The notes beneath the pieces were generated by a model. That model was not told where the DNA came from. It did not search any database and saw nothing but the letters and a program-made list of their open reading frames with translations. Shown here in pieces: positions 60,251 to 64,000 of a stretch of 64,000 bases of DNA; within the stretch, counting starts at the first letter, position 1; the number at the start of each line of letters is the position of its first letter. Source of the DNA: an uncultured Prevotella sp. (GTDB lineage Bacteria; Bacteroidota; Bacteroidia; Bacteroidales; Bacteroidaceae); assembly GCA_944319935.1 (NCBI GenBank), contig CALUFM010000008.1, positions 1 to 64,000 on the forward strand. The letters run 5' to 3'. The translations under genes and the position numbers were made by a program.

Positions 60251-60318
60251 GGGCGGACCCGTGTGTCCGCCCTGCCAATGAGGTGCGGAAGATGGAGGGC
60301 AGACACACGGGTCTGCCC
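60251..60318. repeat. Inverted repeat, GGGCGGACCCGTGTGTCCGCC type
   Basis: The left 60251-60273 and right 60296-60318 are complementary in 21 of 23 positions; each is itself nearly palindromic at its ends (GGGCGGAC/GTCCGCCC). A short-loop (22 nt) dispersed-repeat type. Confidence 0.85.
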
Positions 60319-60388
60319 CTACAAAGGCGATTTTGTATATTTGCAATTATATATAGTTCTTATCCCGAACAGACGTGTTATGTAAAAA

Positions 60389-60423
60389 AATCGGGCTGGA
60401 TGCCTTACGCTTCCAGCCCGATT
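60389..60423 (-). terminator. Terminator of the secreted-protein gene
   Basis: AATCGGGCTGGA (60389-60400) and its exact complement (60412-60423), with an A-run on the left that is a T-run for minus-strand transcription. Confidence 0.9.
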
Positions 60424-60468
60424 GCCGTTTTATGTGTCGTGGCGCGCCTTTTGCGAACCGTCTCGTTA

Positions 60469-61992
60469 TTACAGGTTAACTTTGAATGTCTTTGTCAGCT
60501 TGCCGACCTTGACTTTTACGATGGACATGCCGCTTGCGTAAGAAGAGAGGTCAACGCTGCCTTCGGCGGTGAACGCTGCAACCTGTGTGCCGTCAGTGCC
60601 GTAGATGCTTACCTCGCCTACGCCTTCGGGGATGTTGAGCGTTCCGTTCTCGATTTCAGGCTGCTGCATGGTCATCACGTCCTGTATGCTTGTGGGTACG
60701 AGCGGCCCCTTGCCGATGCGTACTATGGTGCTTACCGACCACATGCCCTGCTGCTGCGGATTGTTGAATCCAACGAATGTTTTTCCGTCAGGTGTGCAGC
60801 ATGTTACGCCCAAGCCTTCAGTTCCACCGGTGAACTTCTCGCCAGTCTCGATTGTTGTGTCATAGTTTGCCTGAACCCAATCCAAGAGTGGAGTTGTGCC
60901 GTCCATGTTCTCGCTGGCGGGGCAGATGTAGGCTGAGTACATTCCGTTGAAGCCTGATGCCAACAGTACGTCGCCGTTGTCGGTCACAGAGCTTCCCATG
61001 TAACTGCCTGAGCCTTGTACAAGGTCGAACGTGAAGTCTTCGGTGTTGTAGCGGCGCACGCCGTCGCTCGGGGTTGCAAGCACAACGTACTTGCCGTTGC
61101 CGCTGATGCAGTTGGCGTTGACCCTGATTTGGTTTGTAGGGGCACTGCTAAGGTGAGCGTATGCCTCGGCTTTCGGCCACCAGTCCATTATGGCTTGGTC
61201 GAGCTGTTTTATCTGGTCCCTGTATTCCTCTGTGCCTTCTTCCGCTGTCACGATTGACTCGAATGTCGGCTGCGGGCCGGGGTTCTCTGTGCCGATGATG
61301 AGCCAGTCTTCACCTACGGTCTTGAACGACCAGTTACCCTCTGCATCCTTCTTGTAGATGATGCCGAGCGTGGCGAAACCTGTGTAGTCAACTACGCGGC
61401 CGTAAGCTGTGTTGCCGTCGTTGCTGATGCCGAAAAGCATGGTGAACTGCGGCACTGAGCCCCAGATGTCTTTTTCGGGGCGAGGCATTACTTCTACAGT
61501 GTATTTGCCGTCGTCCTGAAGAGTCCAAATTACAGGCACGTACGTTTCGGGGTATGTGCCGTCGCTTGCTGCATAACCTACGAGGTATTTGCCGTCAGCC
61601 GTTGCGCCCTGCGGTGCAGTGCCGGTAGCGTTGCATCCTTCAGGCACAGGCAGGTATTCCCACTGTTTTGCGCCTTTCTTCAGTATTGCGGCGGGTGAGT
61701 CCATGCCTCCGTTGCCGTATTGTCCGATGATTGTACCGTCGTTGGTCACGGCCTTTGCGAAGCTTCCGTCGTTTTCTTCTTCATAGAAAACCGACGCTTC
61801 GCCGGTGTTCAGGTCGAGCAGTGTTACGGCTCCTTGGTCGCCGGCTGCGTAGTTTCCGTTTGCCGATACGCAGAACATAGGCTCCATCACATATTCGGAC
61901 GTGGGAGTGCTTACTGTGGCAATCTCCTTGGTCTGGGCGTTGGCTGTCATCGCGGCCAACGCCAATGAAACGAATAATACTGTTTTTTTCAT
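60469..61992 (-). CDS. Secreted protein with repeated blades and T9SS-like tail
   Basis: 507 residues with a signal peptide (MKKTVLFVSLALAAMTANAQ). The body has repeated short motifs (FCVSANGNYAAGDQG, AVTNDGTIIGQYGNG, ISNDGNTAYGRVVDY, ISGNGKYVVLATPSD, VTDNGDVLLASGFNG), a propeller-like series. The last 60 residues (VGEVSIYGTDGTQVAAFTAE, DLSSYASGMSIVKVKVGKLT, KTFKVNL) look like a type A T9SS sorting domain. Probably exported to the cell surface or medium; ligand unknown. Co-directional with and 25 bp after the Omp28-like gene. Confidence 0.83.
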   Translation of the reverse strand: MKKTVLFVSLALAAMTANAQTKEIATVSTPTSEYVMEPMFCVSANGNYAAGDQGAVTLLDLNTGEASVFYEEENDGSFAKAVTNDGTIIGQYGNGGMDSPAAILKKGAKQWEYLPVPEGCNATGTAPQGATADGKYLVGYAASDGTYPETYVPVIWTLQDDGKYTVEVMPRPEKDIWGSVPQFTMLFGISNDGNTAYGRVVDYTGFATLGIIYKKDAEGNWSFKTVGEDWLIIGTENPGPQPTFESIVTAEEGTEEYRDQIKQLDQAIMDWWPKAEAYAHLSSAPTNQIRVNANCISGNGKYVVLATPSDGVRRYNTEDFTFDLVQGSGSYMGSSVTDNGDVLLASGFNGMYSAYICPASENMDGTTPLLDWVQANYDTTIETGEKFTGGTEGLGVTCCTPDGKTFVGFNNPQQQGMWSVSTIVRIGKGPLVPTSIQDVMTMQQPEIENGTLNIPEGVGEVSIYGTDGTQVAAFTAEGSVDLSSYASGMSIVKVKVGKLTKTFKVNL

Positions 61993-62017
61993 AAATTGTT
62001 TGTTGTTTTCTTATTAG

Positions 62018-64000
62018 TTATTGTTTCACGATTACCTTACGTGTGCTGCCGTCAGACATCTTGATGATGTTGATGCCCTTTTCTGGACGGCTGAGCTGGC
62101 GTCCGTCGAGAGAGTAGCGGGCTACTTCCTTCACGTTGGCGTCAGATACAACGGCGTTGTTGATTCCTACAGTGCCGCCTACCTTTACTTGGTTTGCCTG
62201 GTTTACGTATACGTCCCATGCGTAGCTTTCCGCCAATACCTGACGGCTGATGAAAGCGACTACGTTCATGTTGTCGGCGTTCCAGCTCTCGTCAAGAGTG
62301 GTAGAGTATGTCATTGAATACTTGTCGCCGTCAGTGATAACGAGCGGTGAGCCGAGTGTCTCGGTCAGCACGTCGCGAAGCACGTGGTTGTGTACGTAGT
62401 CGTTTACCATCGTGCCGCCGTTGTTCTGCGGAGCAACGATGTTGTCTTCAGTCAGGTAAACTGTCAGGGCTGCGTCCTGCACGTATGTGGCGAGGTCTTC
62501 AGGTGAAACCTTTCCAGATACCGTTACGTCGAGCTTGCGTGTCGCATTGTCGTAGTTGGTGGCGATGTCAACCGTCGCAAAGGCTGGCATGTCGTTTGAC
62601 ATGTCGATTACGGTGCTGAAGATTTGCGCGTATGCGTCCCAAAGAGCCTGGTCGAAGCCCATGTCAAACGCGATTTCTGAATACTGATTCAATGACGGGT
62701 CGTCAACGTAATACCTGTTGAAACATGCCGCGGGAGCGCGCTTTTGTATCAGGAGGTTGTTGAAGATTTCAAGGCTCTTGTCCGTCATGAACGAGCTTTC
62801 GTCAGGGATGTTGCCGTGTACGCCAACGAAGATTACGTCGTCACGAAGTCTTCCGATGGCCTCCATCACGCCATGGCCGTAAGGACATGCCGAGCAAGCT
62901 GTAGAGGTGAACTCCTCCACGAGGCTCTTCTGGTGGCCGAAGTTGTTGATGTAAGTGTTGACGGTTCCGCTGATTTGGTCGTCGTTGATGTCTTGCATGG
63001 GTGCAGAGCCGTTGATGTCGGCTACGTACACGGTGATTTCATGTTCGCCGGGAAGCATGTCGGCAGGTATGGTTACAGTGTTGCGAGCCGTCTGTGGCCT
63101 GTGGTCGGCGAACTGCACGGGAGTGTTCAGCGTGGCTACTGTCATGCCGTCGATGGCCACGTTGACCGTATATGACTGCGGCACGAGGTTGCCGGTGTTT
63201 GTCACGTTGAAGTTTACGGCGTATTCCTGTCCGTTCTGTCCGTACATGGAGTTTGTGGTCAGGTTGCTGAGCGTGAGGTCATAGTCAGAGAACGAGCCGC
63301 CCTCAACGTATGCCTGGATGCAGAGGTTGCCAAGGCCGGCACCGCTGTTCCTGTACCATGCCGCGCCTGTGCCCTCGAAGTTGCCGTATGCCATGAGGCC
63401 AAGTTCGGTCTCGGCGTTGATGTTCACAGAGTAGTCACACAGCACGGGGAAGTTTGCCTGTGTGAGCTGCATGTTCTGAGATATTATTTTCTGGTTGTAT
63501 TCGTAGCCGATGAGGTAGGTTGTGTTCTCCTCGATTGTGACGGGCGTAGGCAGTGTCACCTCGTTCCATCCGGCGTGGGTCTCGGGCACGTCAACCTCTA
63601 CCAGAGCCGGCTCTATGGGAGCTTCGCTGTCAAGGTCAACCTTGTAGATGAACAGCTTGTTCGCACCATTGTCTTCTGACAATCCGTAGCGCACCTTTGT
63701 GATTTTGCCGCCAACGTAGCGTTGTGTCAGCGCGGGCAGGAAGGTAGCTCCCACCTTGTACTGGTAAGTGCCGGCGGCGATGCCCGGGAAGCCAATGTTG
63801 GCGGCTCCCGAGAGGTCGAGGTCGTCAGTGTTGTAGAAGCCGAGGATGCGCTCGTTTGCGCCAAGCTCGCCGGCGCGCGTCTGCGGGCTGTTGAACACTT
63901 GCGGGGCTATGGCCGTTGTCAAGGCCTTGCCCTGCACCTTGGCCAGGCTCTTGCGTTGCGTGGCCTTTTGTGCGCTGACCGCTGTAGCCGTGAGGAACAG
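62018..64000 (-). CDS. Omp28-like secreted protein with T9SS-like tail (5' end outside window)
   Basis: The frame is open to the right edge; the edge encodes the end of a signal peptide (LFLTATAVSAQ). About 660 residues are visible. A beta-rich N-terminal region (jelly-roll-like, with RYVGGKITKVRYGLSEDNGA) is followed by CARDB-like Ig domains (TLSNLTTNSMYGQNGQEYAV). Then comes an Omp28-type thioredoxin-like segment with CxxC (EEFTSTACSACPYGHGVME, FVGVHGNIPD), and a C-terminal sorting tail YSLDGRQLSRPEKGINIIKM. Extracellular; role unknown. The start lies beyond 64000. Confidence 0.85.
   Translation of the reverse strand: MFLTATAVSAQKATQRKSLAKVQGKALTTAIAPQVFNSPQTRAGELGANERILGFYNTDDLDLSGAANIGFPGIAAGTYQYKVGATFLPALTQRYVGGKITKVRYGLSEDNGANKLFIYKVDLDSEAPIEPALVEVDVPETHAGWNEVTLPTPVTIEENTTYLIGYEYNQKIISQNMQLTQANFPVLCDYSVNINAETELGLMAYGNFEGTGAAWYRNSGAGLGNLCIQAYVEGGSFSDYDLTLSNLTTNSMYGQNGQEYAVNFNVTNTGNLVPQSYTVNVAIDGMTVATLNTPVQFADHRPQTARNTVTIPADMLPGEHEITVYVADINGSAPMQDINDDQISGTVNTYINNFGHQKSLVEEFTSTACSACPYGHGVMEAIGRLRDDVIFVGVHGNIPDESSFMTDKSLEIFNNLLIQKRAPAACFNRYYVDDPSLNQYSEIAFDMGFDQALWDAYAQIFSTVIDMSNDMPAFATVDIATNYDNATRKLDVTVSGKVSPEDLATYVQDAALTVYLTEDNIVAPQNNGGTMVNDYVHNHVLRDVLTETLGSPLVITDGDKYSMTYSTTLDESWNADNMNVVAFISRQVLAESYAWDVYVNQANQVKVGGTVGINNAVVSDANVKEVARYSLDGRQLSRPEKGINIIKMSDGSTRKVIVKQ

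Noticed and set aside
62026-62040. parS site (TGTTTCACG)
   Set aside because: Only half of the 16-bp consensus palindrome is present, at the end of a secreted-protein gene far from parAB.

Overview
The window is a chromosomal segment of a Bacteroidota bacterium, most likely order Bacteroidales and Prevotella-like. The evidence is TAnnTTTG-type -7 promoter elements with upstream TTG/TTTG, a SusC/SusD pair, secreted proteins with C-terminal type IX secretion (T9SS)-like tails, a BACON lipoprotein, DUF4837 and DUF5683 proteins, and gene orders I recognise from Bacteroidales (parA-parB-DUF5683-mltD-relA/spoT; sigma54 activator-lptE-TPR-secG; rsfS-ftsH-cdsA). Genus is an inference; no rRNA is present.

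Layout. 1-3.5 kb: a guanidinium-type SMR exporter, a tripartite hipB-hipS-hipT toxin-antitoxin operon behind three operator-like palindromes, and a MerR-like regulator. 3.5-9 kb: an accessory, AT-rich island. It holds about 1 kb of motif-rich non-coding DNA, a minus-strand operon of very small membrane proteins plus a membrane-anchored J-domain protein (several under 60 residues), and a plus-strand pair of unknown proteins. 9-24 kb: an AAA/DUF4143 ATPase, a decayed pectinesterase remnant, rlmN-DUF4837-pdxA-flippase, a 5'-truncated susC with intact susD, the sigma54 activator-lptE-TPR-secG cluster, tRNA-His and an intact pectinesterase. 24-45 kb: mostly housekeeping genes: the parA-to-relA/spoT block, surE, lpxB, a hydrolase, an exported DUF362 protein, a VOC/GNAT pair, rsfS-ftsH-cdsA, tRNA-Gln, TPR, DUF349 and corA. 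45-64 kb: an acyltransferase, a BACON lipoprotein, pepD, a second flippase-like protein, a queuosine locus (preQ1-I-like riboswitch, yhhQ, queF), a patatin/beta-barrel protein, a PycB/OadA-like carboxyltransferase, an HD protein, a ferredoxin-DUF362 protein and two secreted proteins. The last is an Omp28-like protein cut by the window edge.

The strongest unusual signal is not a gene. Many intergenic gaps carry palindromes whose arms are built from short iterated words. Each word family differs (TTAAGAATTAAG, CATAATTCAT, TTGAAAATTGGGAATGG, AAGGTAAAAAGGTG, CCCCTCCC, ACAAGCAGACAAG and others), while loops are often about 24-40 nt. Two are 39-bp inverted repeats that are perfect or carry one mismatch. 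The same word families also lie in frame inside genes: the N-terminus of QueF, two places in the patatin protein, the C-terminus of HipB and the stop codon of HipS. A different family sits in the leader and at each internal junction of hipBST. This looks like an active or recently active repeat-generating process that tolerates, and sometimes rewrites, coding sequence. A second candidate for novelty is the small-membrane-protein/J-domain island at 4.4-7.2 kb.
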